Of a DNA stretch of 55,882 nt, positions 7,895 to 16,959 are shown piece by piece. The notes beneath the pieces were generated by a model. That model ran no database searches. It had not been told where the DNA came from and saw only the letters and a program-made list of their open reading frames with translations. Location: contig JARGNR010000043.1 of assembly GCA_029212405.1 (NCBI GenBank), positions 1 through 55,882 on the forward strand. The letters are read 5' to 3'. The position numbers and the translations under genes are program-made. Each line of letters starts with the position of its first letter. Within the stretch, counting starts at the first letter, position 1. The DNA is from Saprospiraceae bacterium (GTDB lineage Bacteria > Bacteroidota > Bacteroidia > Chitinophagales > Saprospiraceae).

Positions 7895-8562
7895 ATGCAT
7901 GGAGTTGATTATGGCGGGTATGCTTACGGATTTTGGACAACAGTCCTATTCTCTTTTTTAGTTTTTATTTTCATCGTATTCAGTTACGTAAAGCCAAAAG
8001 AAAAATTCGAATGGCGCTCTATGGGTGTTTTCATTGGTTTTTTAGCGGCACTGTTTACAGAAATGTACGGCTTCCCATTGACCATTTATTTATTGACGAG
8101 TTGGCTAGGAAGTAGCTATCCTGTACTGGATCCATTTTCACACTCCAGCGCCATTTGGTTTTGGTTGCTCTTGGATTGTCTCATTCAGCTACAGCAATGG
8201 CTTTACTCCATATTATTACCAATGCGATCATATTTTTTGGAATTTATATTATCTATTTAGGATGGCAGAAAATATACAAGGCAAGTGTTGATGAGCTAAT
8301 TGTAGACGGCATATACGCTCGTATCCGACATCCACAATATGTTGGGATGGTATTAATTACAATTGGGTTTTTAATTCAATGGCCCACTATTATAACACTG
8401 GCAATGTGGCCAATTCTATTGTATCTGTACTATCAATTATCAAAATATGAAGAGAAGAAACTCGCTACGAAATTTGGACAAGAATTTTATAACTATCAGG
8501 CTAGAGTACCTGCCATTTTTCCTCGTTTAAAGAGAAGAATCGGTTCAAACGATCCAGTGTGA
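7895..8562 (+). pseudogene. Isoprenylcysteine-methyltransferase-like membrane protein, broken by a -1 frameshift near 8150
   Basis: Two overlapping frames encode one protein. The first (7895-8260) runs MHGVDYGGY to DPFSHSSA, with three membrane segments and MYGFPLTIYLL. The second (entered around 8151) continues LSHSATAMALLHIITNAI and includes the catalytic-type RHPQYVGM and the tail FGQEFYNYQARVPAIFP. Together they match the length and order of ICMT-like/PEMT-type methyltransferase family proteins. Adding one G at about 8149-8151 would restore the family's SGHL reading, so a single-base deletion or a sequencing error explains the break. As written, no full product can be made. A relative lies at 34652-35236. 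Confidence 0.75.
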
Positions 8563-8648
8563 TGTTGAATCATAGTTGCTCTAAACATAGATAAGGAACT
8601 TTTACTAATGAGCGCGCGCATAGGAGATTGTACGCAAAATATCAATTC

Positions 8649-9497
8649 ATGAAGAAAGTCAATATTATAAAAGCTAATGGTGAGACAGCAATTTTTGATG
8701 TGGAAAAGCTCATTGCATCGCTAAAAAAGGCCGGTGCTTCAGACAATGTTGCTTTGAATATTTCTGATCAAATTGAGCAATTGCTATATGAAAACATTTC
8801 AACAAAAGAAATATATAAGACAGCCTTCTCTAAATTAAAGAAAATTGCCCGACCAATCGCGGCAAGATACAAACTTAAAAAAGCCATTATGCAACTTGGG
8901 CCTTCTGGCTTCCCCTTTGAAAAATACATTGCCGAAATATTAAAACATCAAGGATATGAAGTGGAAGTAGGACAAATTGTAATCGGACATTGTGTACAAC
9001 ATGAAATAGATGTAATTGCGCAAAAGGGAAATCAACATTTTATGGTAGAATGTAAATTCCACAGTGACAGTACCCGCTATTGTAATGTTAAAATACCTCT
9101 TTACATACAGTCTCGGTTTTTGGATGTCGAAAAAAAATGGAAACTGAAACCCGGGCATGGAAAAAAGTTTCATCAGGGATGGATTGCAACTAATACGCGA
9201 TTTACTTCTGATGCTATGCAATATGGAAATTGTATGGGATTGTATTTATTGGGGTGGAACCATCCTCAGAATGGAAGCCTTAAGGAGAGAATTGATATGT
9301 CTGGTCTTCATCCTTTGACATGTCTGACTACATTGTCAAGACAAGAAAAGCAAAAGCTTCTGAATAAAATGGTTGTACTATGCAAAGACCTCAATAGTGA
9401 CAAATCATTATTACAAAGTATCGGAATGAGTGAGTCCCGAATAAAGAAGGTGATGGACGAATCAAAGGCATTATGTGAATCTTCAAAAAATATATAA
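8649..9497 (+). CDS. ATP-cone plus Mrr-like restriction endonuclease-fold protein
   Basis: A 282-residue protein with two parts. Residues 1-85 or so (VNIIKANGETAIFDVEKL to ARPIAARYKLKKA) fit an ATP-cone nucleotide-sensing domain as in ribonucleotide reductases and NrdR. Residues 90-200 (EKYIAEILKHQGYEVEVG, HEIDVIAQKG, then MVECKFHS) fit the restriction-endonuclease fold with the D...(E)xK motif. A helix-hairpin-helix-like tail (LLQSIGMSESRIKKVM) follows. It may cut or process nucleic acid under nucleotide control. ATG at 8649 is preferred over the upstream TTG at 8628. Its stop overlaps the next start (TAATG), so it is coupled to the beta-CASP nuclease gene. Confidence 0.75.
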   Translation: MKKVNIIKANGETAIFDVEKLIASLKKAGASDNVALNISDQIEQLLYENISTKEIYKTAFSKLKKIARPIAARYKLKKAIMQLGPSGFPFEKYIAEILKHQGYEVEVGQIVIGHCVQHEIDVIAQKGNQHFMVECKFHSDSTRYCNVKIPLYIQSRFLDVEKKWKLKPGHGKKFHQGWIATNTRFTSDAMQYGNCMGLYLLGWNHPQNGSLKERIDMSGLHPLTCLTTLSRQEKQKLLNKMVVLCKDLNSDKSLLQSIGMSESRIKKVMDESKALCESSKNI

Positions 9498-10912
9498 TGG
9501 AAAATAATATAATCAAAATCCACTTTTTAGGTGGTGTGGGGACGGTAACCGGATCAAAATATCTGATTGAGTTTTTAGGAAAGAAAATCATGATAGATTG
9601 CGGTTTATTTCAAGGATTAAAAAAATTGAGAAACCTCAATTGGGATTATCCACCAATCAATCCTGCTGAAGTTGATGTGGTTTTATTGACCCATGCACAT
9701 CTTGACCATACAGGATATTTGCCAAAACTGGTAAAGTCTGGTTTTAAAGGAAGTATTTGGGGAACAGCTCCGACTATTGAAATCGCAGAAATCATTTTAC
9801 GAGATAGTGCAAAAATAAATGAGGAAGCGGCCAAACAAGCTAATAAAGAAGGGTATTCCAAACACAAACCAGCTAAACCTCTTTATAATTTAAGAGATGT
9901 CGAAAAAACGATTCGGCATTTTAAAATTATTCAGAGCAAAGAGTGGATTCCAATATATGAAGGCATCCAGGTTAGATTCCAGTACAATGGCCATATTATC
10001 GGTGCTACTTTTATTGAATTAGATATTAATGGCAAACGAATGGTCTTTTCGGGAGACATTGGCAGAGAAAATGATATGCTTCTTTCTCCTCCTAAACGTC
10101 CTCAAAAAGCTGATATCCTATTTGTAGAAAGTACTTATGGAGATCGTATTCATCCTATTGAAGATTTAGAAGGAAAAATTCAAGATATCGTTAATGATAC
10201 ATGGCAAGATGGTGGCACATTGATAATTCCAAGTTTTGCAGTTGAAAGGGCTCAAACACTTATGTATCTCTTTTGGAAGCTGCGTAAAAAGGGACGTATG
10301 CCTGAAATGCCTATTTATATGGATAGCCCAATGGGAACAAATGTTTTAGATGTTTTTCATCATAGTTCTAATTGGCACAAACTCACAAAAGATGAATGTA
10401 AAGAAATGTGCGAGTACATTCATAAAGTCGAATCCTATAAAGAAACTTGGGAAATTATCGATAATAAGAAGCCCAAAATTGTCATAGCTGGAAGCGGAAT
10501 GGTTTCAGGTGGTCGGGTATTGACCTATTTGACAAAGTACATTGATAATCCCAAAACAAGAGTTTTGCTGGTTGGCTTTCAAGCGGAAGGTACAAGAGGA
10601 AGGCAACTACAAGAAGGTATTCATGAGGTGAAAATTTATGGGAAATACTATCCAGTAAAAGCGGAAATATTTACGATTCAAGGACTATCCGGACATGCTG
10701 ACCAAAGAGAATTATTGAATTGGATGAGTGAAATTAAAGATACTCCTGAACGAGTGTTTATCGTACATGGTGAATCACATGCAGCTGATGTGTTTCGAGT
10801 CAAGATCAAAGATACTTTTGGATGGAAATGTACCATTCCTGAATTGTATTCGGTTGAAGAGGTTTTTTTAAAACCCAAAAAACAACTGGAACAAAATGAA
10901 TTAATGAATTAA
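9497..10912 (+). CDS. Beta-CASP metallo-beta-lactamase-fold RNase (CPSF/Ysh1-like)
   Basis: A 471-residue cytoplasmic protein of the MBL-fold RNA-metabolising family. Zinc ligands are visible: THAHLDHTG (near residue 65), the GHIIGAT histidine (near 160), GDIGRE (near 182), and in the beta-CASP region GSGMVSGGR, LSGHADQ and FIVHGE, the motifs expected for beta-CASP nucleases that cut RNA or degrade it 5' to 3'. The length is normal for bacterial members. It is translationally coupled to the ATP-cone nuclease upstream and lies 13 bp before a universal stress protein, so the genes form one stress operon. Confidence 0.93.
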   Translation: MENNIIKIHFLGGVGTVTGSKYLIEFLGKKIMIDCGLFQGLKKLRNLNWDYPPINPAEVDVVLLTHAHLDHTGYLPKLVKSGFKGSIWGTAPTIEIAEIILRDSAKINEEAAKQANKEGYSKHKPAKPLYNLRDVEKTIRHFKIIQSKEWIPIYEGIQVRFQYNGHIIGATFIELDINGKRMVFSGDIGRENDMLLSPPKRPQKADILFVESTYGDRIHPIEDLEGKIQDIVNDTWQDGGTLIIPSFAVERAQTLMYLFWKLRKKGRMPEMPIYMDSPMGTNVLDVFHHSSNWHKLTKDECKEMCEYIHKVESYKETWEIIDNKKPKIVIAGSGMVSGGRVLTYLTKYIDNPKTRVLLVGFQAEGTRGRQLQEGIHEVKIYGKYYPVKAEIFTIQGLSGHADQRELLNWMSEIKDTPERVFIVHGESHAADVFRVKIKDTFGWKCTIPELYSVEEVFLKPKKQLEQNELMN

Positions 10913-10925
10913 AAAAAAACAAGCT

Positions 10926-11753
10926 ATGAAAAAAATTCTCGTACCTACCGATTTTTCTGCCTGTGCCAATTCAGCTTCGGAATATGGGATTCAATTGGCA
11001 AAATTGGCTAGTGCCGAAATTCACTTTTTACATCTTCAATCTACTCCGGTAAATTGGTTGAAATTATCGAAAGAGAAGGAGAAAAAATATCCAGAAACAT
11101 TAAAGGCTATTGGTCGTGCTAGATTCGAATTAAATAAATGGGTGAATAAGGCCCGAGCCAATGGATTGAAAGCAGAGCACGCTTTGATCTTTGATGGTGG
11201 AAAAGAACAAATATTTAGACATCTTGAAAATCATAACCACGATTTTTTAATTATGGGTTCACATGGAGTAGAAGGAATTCAAGAAAAAGTGGTGGGAAGT
11301 AATGCACAAAAGATTTTAAGAAATGCTTCTGTTCCAGTTTTAGTTATAAAAAAACCAGTCTTTGACCCTATTGAAAATATTCTATTCGTTTCTGATTTTT
11401 CGGATGTGTCAAAAGATTCCTTCCACACGCTAACTCATTTTGCTGATGTTCTGGAAGCTCACATTGATTTACTTTTTGTGAATACTCCTAAGGGGTTCAA
11501 AGAATCAAAAGAAACTTCAAAAAATATGGATATGGTAATGACACATTGCAATCGAGAAGAAAGTTGTACCAGAAATGTGATCAATGCATCAACAATTGAA
11601 GAAGGAATAAAAAATTTCACTAATGATAACCCTATAGATTTAATTGCCATTTGTACGCACGGTAAAAGTAGTTTGCGACAACTCTTTTCACCGAGTATTG
11701 CTGAGCAAGTGGCTAATCATACTTTGCTTCCATTATTAAGTATAAAATTATAA
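10926..11753 (+). CDS. Tandem-domain universal stress protein
   Basis: A 275-residue protein with two UspA domains (about 1-142 and 147-275). The first begins KKILVPTDFSACANSASEYG and carries the ATP-binding G-x2-G-x9-G-(S/T)-like stretch at GSHGVEGIQEKVVGSNAQK, ending SVPVLVIKK. The second begins NILFVSDFSDVSKDSFHTL and ends in TLLPLLSIKL. It probably senses nucleotide or energy state in the cytoplasm. It sits 13 bp after the beta-CASP nuclease and 1 bp before the ion channel, so co-transcription is nearly certain. Confidence 0.92.
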   Translation: MKKILVPTDFSACANSASEYGIQLAKLASAEIHFLHLQSTPVNWLKLSKEKEKKYPETLKAIGRARFELNKWVNKARANGLKAEHALIFDGGKEQIFRHLENHNHDFLIMGSHGVEGIQEKVVGSNAQKILRNASVPVLVIKKPVFDPIENILFVSDFSDVSKDSFHTLTHFADVLEAHIDLLFVNTPKGFKESKETSKNMDMVMTHCNREESCTRNVINASTIEEGIKNFTNDNPIDLIAICTHGKSSLRQLFSPSIAEQVANHTLLPLLSIKL

Positions 11754-11754
11754 T

Positions 11755-12309
11755 ATGTCAAAAAGCATTATTCATATTAAAGAGAATTCCTTTTTTAGAA
11801 TACTATTAGGAAAAACAGCAGTTGCCATTTTTGCAATATTAGGTGTAGGCCTATTATATGTTGTTTCGATGTCATTTATTGACCATCAATCATTTCCATT
11901 CCCTATAATCATATTGGTTTTAGCATTGGCTAAAACGGTTATGATATCATCTATTATACTTAAACGACTTTCGAAGATCATAGAAATATGTCATTCGATG
12001 AACAGATTACTTTGGGTATTTGGTTTACTCATTGGAATCAGCATTTTGTCGTTTGCTACTGATTATACTTGCCTGTATCAATTTGATCATGCCACTTTTA
12101 ATGGAATACCGGCATACTCTGATACTTACATCTATAATTTGTATCACTTCATATATTTTAGTGTTATTACTTTTTCTGCAGTGGGATATGGCGATATGGC
12201 ACCAGTATCAGATATAGCTCGATTTGTGGTAATGTTAGAGATATTTTTGAGCTTTTTCATTATCGTTTTTGCCTTAACTAATATTAAAAAGATTCATATC
12301 AAGGAGTAA
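11755..12309 (+). CDS. Two-pore-segment potassium channel-like protein
   Basis: A 184-residue membrane protein with about four hydrophobic segments and a pore loop near residues 138-150, VITFSAVGYGDMAPV, containing the TxGYGD-type potassium selectivity filter (here SAVGYGD). It resembles small bacterial ion channels (Ion_trans_2) with extra N-terminal helices. It may adjust membrane potential during metal or oxidative stress. The gene starts 1 bp after the universal stress gene and is followed 38 bp later by a YceI-family gene. Confidence 0.85.
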   Translation: MSKSIIHIKENSFFRILLGKTAVAIFAILGVGLLYVVSMSFIDHQSFPFPIIILVLALAKTVMISSIILKRLSKIIEICHSMNRLLWVFGLLIGISILSFATDYTCLYQFDHATFNGIPAYSDTYIYNLYHFIYFSVITFSAVGYGDMAPVSDIARFVVMLEIFLSFFIIVFALTNIKKIHIKE

Positions 12310-12347
12310 TTCTCAATCGGAGATTTACCCATAAAAAAGACATTATT

Positions 12348-12887
12348 ATGCAAAAAATAAACTTAACCCTGGTTTTAATAGGATTCATTTTGGGCACAAG
12401 TGTAGCCCAAGGAGATTCATACCAAACAAAAAAAGCAAACCTCCAGGTTTATGGAGAATTTAAAGGAGAAAATTTTATTGGTACATCAAATGATTTGCTA
12501 ATTAACCTGGATTATGAAACTACGGAAATCGAATTTAAACTTAAATTGAAGAACTTGAAATTCAGTATTGATTCCTTAAATAAGATAATTCAAACCAATA
12601 ATCAAGAGATTGTATTTAATGGCACCTTAAGTCTAGAACATATAAATACAGATGAGCATCCTCCTCTTAATTTTACGATGGAAGGCTGGACGGAAATTAA
12701 AGGCGAAAGAAGGAAAATATTAGGAAACGGACAATTGCATCATAGTGATCTTTCAAAAGACTCCTCTTGTATTCTCGGAATTGTAATGTCAATAAACTTA
12801 TCAGATGTGGGGGTAGAAATCCCCAATTTAAAAGACGATATCAAAATTGTAATTAAGCAAGCCATCTTAGAAAAAGATAGGACATAA
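12348..12887 (+). CDS. YceI-like secreted protein
   Basis: A 179-residue protein with a signal peptide (to about residue 20, GTSVAQG) and a single beta-rich domain whose pattern (YGEFKGENFIGTSNDLLINLD, then FNGTLSLEHI and a terminal SDVGVEIP) suggests the YceI lipocalin-like fold, which binds isoprenoid-like lipids in the periplasm. The match is partial, so another small beta-barrel family is possible. It is the last gene of the stress operon before the copper ATPase. Confidence 0.55.
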   Translation: MQKINLTLVLIGFILGTSVAQGDSYQTKKANLQVYGEFKGENFIGTSNDLLINLDYETTEIEFKLKLKNLKFSIDSLNKIIQTNNQEIVFNGTLSLEHINTDEHPPLNFTMEGWTEIKGERRKILGNGQLHHSDLSKDSSCILGIVMSINLSDVGVEIPNLKDDIKIVIKQAILEKDRT

Positions 12888-12978
12888 ATTTTTCTAGATC
12901 ATACTTTATTGTTAGGGAAAATGAAAGTTAAGCAAATATATACTCACTACAACCATAATTAATTAAATAAAAAATAGG

Positions 12979-15282
12979 ATGAAACATACATATGAAATAT
13001 TAGGATTAGAAGATAATAAAGATAGAGCAAAAATATTTGATTCATTAAGTGCGCTTACGGGTGTTCTGTCAGTTGAAATTTCGTTTTCATCTCCAATTGT
13101 TGTAATAGAAATGCACCATCACATATCAGAAGATGCTATGAATAAAGCATTATCAGCTGTCGGTGATTATAGCATGAAAATGATACCTTCCGGTGATAAT
13201 TCGGGTCATCAGGATCATTCGAATCATACAGATACAATGATGGAAACTAATGATCACAATCAGCATAAAGGTCACGGTAGCAATGATCATGGAGGACATC
13301 ATGCGGCTCATGGAGAAATGGGACACGATCACCACAGAATGATGATTGCTGATTTTAGAAAGCGATTTTGGGTGGCATTAGGATTGACGATACCTATTCT
13401 CCTGTTGTCTCCCATGATACAAAGATTCTTAGGTGTTGACTGGCAATTTCAAGGAGATGGGTATCTGTTATTTGCCCTGTCTTCTATCGTTTATTTCTAT
13501 GGCGGTCGTCCTTTTCTCACAGGCTTTTATGAAGAAATAAAAAACAAAGCCCCGGGAATGATGACTCTGATAGCCATGGCAATTTCAGTTGCATACTTTT
13601 ATAGTGTTGCTACTGTATTCGGCTTGCCAGGAGAAGACTTCTTTTGGGAATTGGCGACTCTTATTGTTATCATGTTATTAGGACATTGGATAGAAATGAA
13701 ATCGGTTTTAGGTGCATCTAAAGCTCTGGAATTATTGGTAAGCATGATGCCTTCTGAGGCACACAAAATGGTTGGTGATAAAGTAGTGGATGTCAAGTTG
13801 GAGGAACTATTAAGCGGGGACACAATTTTGATCAAGCCGGGAGAAAAAGTTCCTGCCGATGGTCTTATTGTGGAGGGTAGTAGTTATCTCAATGAATCCA
13901 TGCTTACGGGCGAATCCAAGCCTGCTAAAAAAGAAGTGCATGATCAGGTGATAGGTGGGTCGATAAATGGAAACGGTTCGCTTAAAGTCAAGGTTGAACA
14001 TACCGGAAAGGATAGTTATCTCAATAAAGTAATTACTATGGTACAAGAAGCCCAAAAGACCAAGTCCAAAATGCAGAATCTTTCTGATCGTGCTGCCAAG
14101 TGGTTGACTTACATTGCTCTCGCAGCTGGGGTTGCAACTTTAGTGATTTGGTTGGCGTTAGGTAAAGATTTTGTTTTTGCTTTGGAAAGAATGGTAACTG
14201 TAATGGTCATCTCATGCCCTCATGCATTAGGTCTAGCTGTTCCATTGGTTGTAGCGATTTCTACAGCAGTCTCCGCTCAAAATGGTTTGCTGATCAGAAA
14301 TCGTACAGCTTTTGAAGAATCCAGGAAAATCTCGGTTTTGGTATTTGATAAAACAGGAACCCTGACCAAAGGTGATTTTGGAGTAACCCGGTACGAGAGG
14401 CTGAATAGTGACTTGGACAAAAATGAGATGCTCAGATTGGCTGGAGCTTTAGAACAGAGTTCTGAGCATCCTATTGCCGTTGGTATTGTTGAGAAAATTG
14501 AATCTCTGGACATTGTAATACCAAAAGCAGAGAATTTTCAAGCGATCACTGGGAAGGGAGTAGAAGCCATTGTGGAGGGCAAAGATATAAAAGTAGTAAG
14601 TCCTGGATATTTGCGCGATGAAAATATAGAAATCCCGGAAGGTGCTTATAGTAGTGCCGCTGAGACGGTTGTTTTTGTTTTGATTGAAAAAGAACTGGCC
14701 GGCTACATTGCTCTGGCTGATGAGATCCGTCCCGAATCCGCTGCTGCGATTCGTACATTTAAAGAAAATAATATTAAAGTTTTTATGGCTACGGGCGACA
14801 ATGAAGTAGTAGGTAAGGCAGTGAGTGATGAGCTCGGATTGGATGGCTACTATGCAGAGGTATTGCCACACCAGAAAGTAGAAATAGTTAAAAAATTACA
14901 GGAGCAGGGAGAATATGTAGCAATGACAGGAGATGGTGTCAATGATGCTCCCGCACTCGCACAAGCGGATGTAGGGATAGCAGTAGGATCCGGTACTGAT
15001 GTAGCTGCCGAAACGGCTGATATAATCCTGGTTAACAGTAATCCAAAAGATATTGCAAGTCTTATTCTCTTTGGAAAAGCCACCTACAATAAAATGATTC
15101 AAAATCTGGTTTGGGCAACTGGATATAATGCATTTGCTATTCCATTGGCGATGGGTGCATTATATTCCATAGGATTTGTATTGAGTCCAGCTGTCGGAGC
15201 TGTATTTATGAGTTTGAGTACTATAATTGTAGCTATCAATGCACAGTTGTTGAAAAGGAAAATGGCGAAAAAGTCAGTATAG
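12979..15282 (+). CDS. copB: CopB-type copper-exporting P1B ATPase
   Basis: A 767-residue P-type ATPase. The N-terminus has a degenerate HMA-like fold and a long His-rich stretch (about residues 70-117, with HNQHKGHGSNDHGGHH). The core has TGES (near 310), the transmembrane CPH motif (SCPHALGLAVP, near 412), phosphorylation loop DKTGTLTKG (near 456) and TGDGVNDAPALAQAD (near 650). CPH rather than CPC in helix 6 with a His-rich N-terminus marks the CopB subclass, which exports copper from cytoplasm to periplasm. The length is normal. It is 92 bp after YceI and is followed by an HMA/MauE-like gene, forming the central export step of the copper region. Confidence 0.95.
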   Translation: MKHTYEILGLEDNKDRAKIFDSLSALTGVLSVEISFSSPIVVIEMHHHISEDAMNKALSAVGDYSMKMIPSGDNSGHQDHSNHTDTMMETNDHNQHKGHGSNDHGGHHAAHGEMGHDHHRMMIADFRKRFWVALGLTIPILLLSPMIQRFLGVDWQFQGDGYLLFALSSIVYFYGGRPFLTGFYEEIKNKAPGMMTLIAMAISVAYFYSVATVFGLPGEDFFWELATLIVIMLLGHWIEMKSVLGASKALELLVSMMPSEAHKMVGDKVVDVKLEELLSGDTILIKPGEKVPADGLIVEGSSYLNESMLTGESKPAKKEVHDQVIGGSINGNGSLKVKVEHTGKDSYLNKVITMVQEAQKTKSKMQNLSDRAAKWLTYIALAAGVATLVIWLALGKDFVFALERMVTVMVISCPHALGLAVPLVVAISTAVSAQNGLLIRNRTAFEESRKISVLVFDKTGTLTKGDFGVTRYERLNSDLDKNEMLRLAGALEQSSEHPIAVGIVEKIESLDIVIPKAENFQAITGKGVEAIVEGKDIKVVSPGYLRDENIEIPEGAYSSAAETVVFVLIEKELAGYIALADEIRPESAAAIRTFKENNIKVFMATGDNEVVGKAVSDELGLDGYYAEVLPHQKVEIVKKLQEQGEYVAMTGDGVNDAPALAQADVGIAVGSGTDVAAETADIILVNSNPKDIASLILFGKATYNKMIQNLVWATGYNAFAIPLAMGALYSIGFVLSPAVGAVFMSLSTIIVAINAQLLKRKMAKKSV

Positions 15283-15327
15283 AAAACATTAACTTATTAG
15301 TGAGCATTAATGTAGAATTATCGTGAT

Positions 15328-15343
15328 TTTTGGTTAGCCTAAA
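15328..15343. promoter_or_regulatory. Candidate DtxR/IdeR-like box upstream of the HMA/MauE gene
   Basis: TTTTGGTTAGCCTAAA is a near-perfect palindrome of the form TTTWGG-TTAG-CCWAAA, about 105 bp before the ATG at 15449. It resembles the IdeR/DtxR/MntR box family. Two related palindromes lie at 298-313 and 34577-34592. Binding by a DtxR-family protein is inference, since no such regulator is encoded in the window. Confidence 0.4.
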
Positions 15344-15420
15344 TTCAAAATATGGATCCAATATCAAAATTAGTCAAATGTTGATCATCTAGATGGAAAC
15401 AATTCTATTCAATACAGGTA

Positions 15421-15428
15421 TAAATTTG
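15421..15428 (+). promoter_or_regulatory. Candidate Bacteroidota -7 box
   Basis: TAAATTTG matches the Bacteroidota -7 consensus TAnnTTTG, 20 bp before the ATG at 15449. No good -33 TTTG lies at the usual distance, so the call is weak. Confidence 0.3.
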
Positions 15429-15448
15429 CATCAAATAGAAATATAAAT

Positions 15449-16165
15449 ATGAAGCGAACATACAAGATTGCTGGAATGACCTGTAACAATTGTATTGAAA
15501 CGGTTTCCAAAGCACTTACTAATGTAGATGGAATCTCCGACATAAAAGTTGACCTGGAAAATAATGAAGCCACTTTAACCATGAATCATCATGTTGATCT
15601 TATCACTTTGAAAAAAGTATTGCCGGCCAAGTATGAGATTTCTTTAAATGGTAATCAGGATTTAGAAAATCAATCAATGGTTTCGGAGGACAAGACCAAA
15701 ATGCAAGAACTCAAACCCCTGTTTATAATATTGGGGTACATTGCTGTGGCTAGTTTTCTTTTACATCTGGATAATTTGAATTTAAATGATGTAATGATTG
15801 ATTTCATGGGCTTGTTTTTTATAGTTTTCAGTTTCTTCAAGATCTTGGATGTAAAAGGTTTTGCTGTTGTATTTTTAATGTATGATCCCATTTCAAAATT
15901 GATTCCGTTATATGCTAAAATCTATCCAATAATTGAGACTGTTCTGGGTCTGATGTTTTTGTTCAGGTACAAAATTGATATGGCATTAATTTCAACTATA
16001 ATTGTATTAGGGTTTACAACATATGGAGTGAGTAAGACTTTGTTGTCAAAAAGGAAGATTAAATGTGCGTGTCTGGGTACAGCATTAAATCTTCCAATGA
16101 CAGAAGCTACATTTATCGAAAATGCGCTAATGCTATCGATGGCGATAATTGCTTTGGTGAATTAG
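15449..16165 (+). CDS. Heavy-metal-associated domain fused to a MauE/DoxX-like membrane domain
   Basis: A 238-residue protein. Residues 1-68 form an HMA domain with the metal-binding motif GMTCNNC (residues 9-15). From about residue 90, four hydrophobic helices resemble MauE/DoxX-type membrane proteins, with a KCACLGTALNLPMTEAT stretch near the end carrying a second Cys pair. Such HMA-MauE fusions accompany copper ATPases in Bacteroidota and may pass Cu(I) or electrons at the membrane (inference). It follows the CopB ATPase by 166 bp and has its own candidate promoter and operator. Confidence 0.75.
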   Translation: MKRTYKIAGMTCNNCIETVSKALTNVDGISDIKVDLENNEATLTMNHHVDLITLKKVLPAKYEISLNGNQDLENQSMVSEDKTKMQELKPLFIILGYIAVASFLLHLDNLNLNDVMIDFMGLFFIVFSFFKILDVKGFAVVFLMYDPISKLIPLYAKIYPIIETVLGLMFLFRYKIDMALISTIIVLGFTTYGVSKTLLSKRKIKCACLGTALNLPMTEATFIENALMLSMAIIALVN

Positions 16166-16367
16166 TTTTGATGAATGTATAGCGATGGATCGATAGAATT
16201 ATGCTTTAAAAAATATTATAAAATAGATTTTTAAAAGTTAGGGTGTCGCATATCAAAATAGAGTAATAAAAGATCAAAATAAGGCATAAAAAAAGGAAGA
16301 ATGGATCGAACAGCTATTGATTTCAATCGGTTAGCCTTGTATTATTAAAACAAATAAAATTAATACT

Positions 16368-16826
16368 ATGCAAAATCAGAAATCATCTTATAGCAAATTT
16401 TTCTTAATGCTTCTTGTCTCATTTTTTGTCATGTACGGAGTTATGTTTCTTAATGTTGACAAATTTGATCATGTATATACTAGCTTAACTAGAACATATA
16501 TGACAATTCTTATGATTGCACCGATGGCGCTCCTAAAACTTATGTTTATGAGTGATATGTATAAAAATAAAAAGTGGAATATTGGTATAATTGTCGGGAG
16601 CATATCAATTTTTTGTTTCACTTTATTTCTATTACGAACGCAGGAACCAATTGGTGATGTTCAATGGATGGAAGCGATGATACCGCATCACTCATCTGCT
16701 ATTATGACAAGTAGTGAAGCAGATTTTTCAGACCCCGAGGTGAAAAAACTTGCGGAGGATATTATCAAAGCTCAAGTGAAAGAAATTGACCAAATGAAAG
16801 CGATGCTTGATAGATTAGAAAATTGA
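16368..16826 (+). CDS. DUF305-family membrane protein
   Basis: A 152-residue protein with three hydrophobic segments (about residues 10-27, 38-56 and 63-83), followed by the DUF305 signature MEAMIPHHSSAIMTSSEA and a C-terminal helix ending KEIDQMKAMLDRLEN. The PHH motif with surrounding methionines is a probable metal site. DUF305 proteins are ferritin-like helical proteins frequent in copper and silver resistance regions, though the biochemical role is not settled. It stands alone with 200 bp upstream, where no clear feature is seen. Confidence 0.85.
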   Translation: MQNQKSSYSKFFLMLLVSFFVMYGVMFLNVDKFDHVYTSLTRTYMTILMIAPMALLKLMFMSDMYKNKKWNIGIIVGSISIFCFTLFLLRTQEPIGDVQWMEAMIPHHSSAIMTSSEADFSDPEVKKLAEDIIKAQVKEIDQMKAMLDRLEN

Positions 16827-16959
16827 TAAAACAAATTTATATTAACATTGAATATTTTGATGTCAAAATTATATAAGGTGGAATAAATGTAAAAGGTTAA
16901 TTTTGATATATTAAAAATGTCTATCTACAGACAAATAGGAAATACTAAAGTTAATATTT

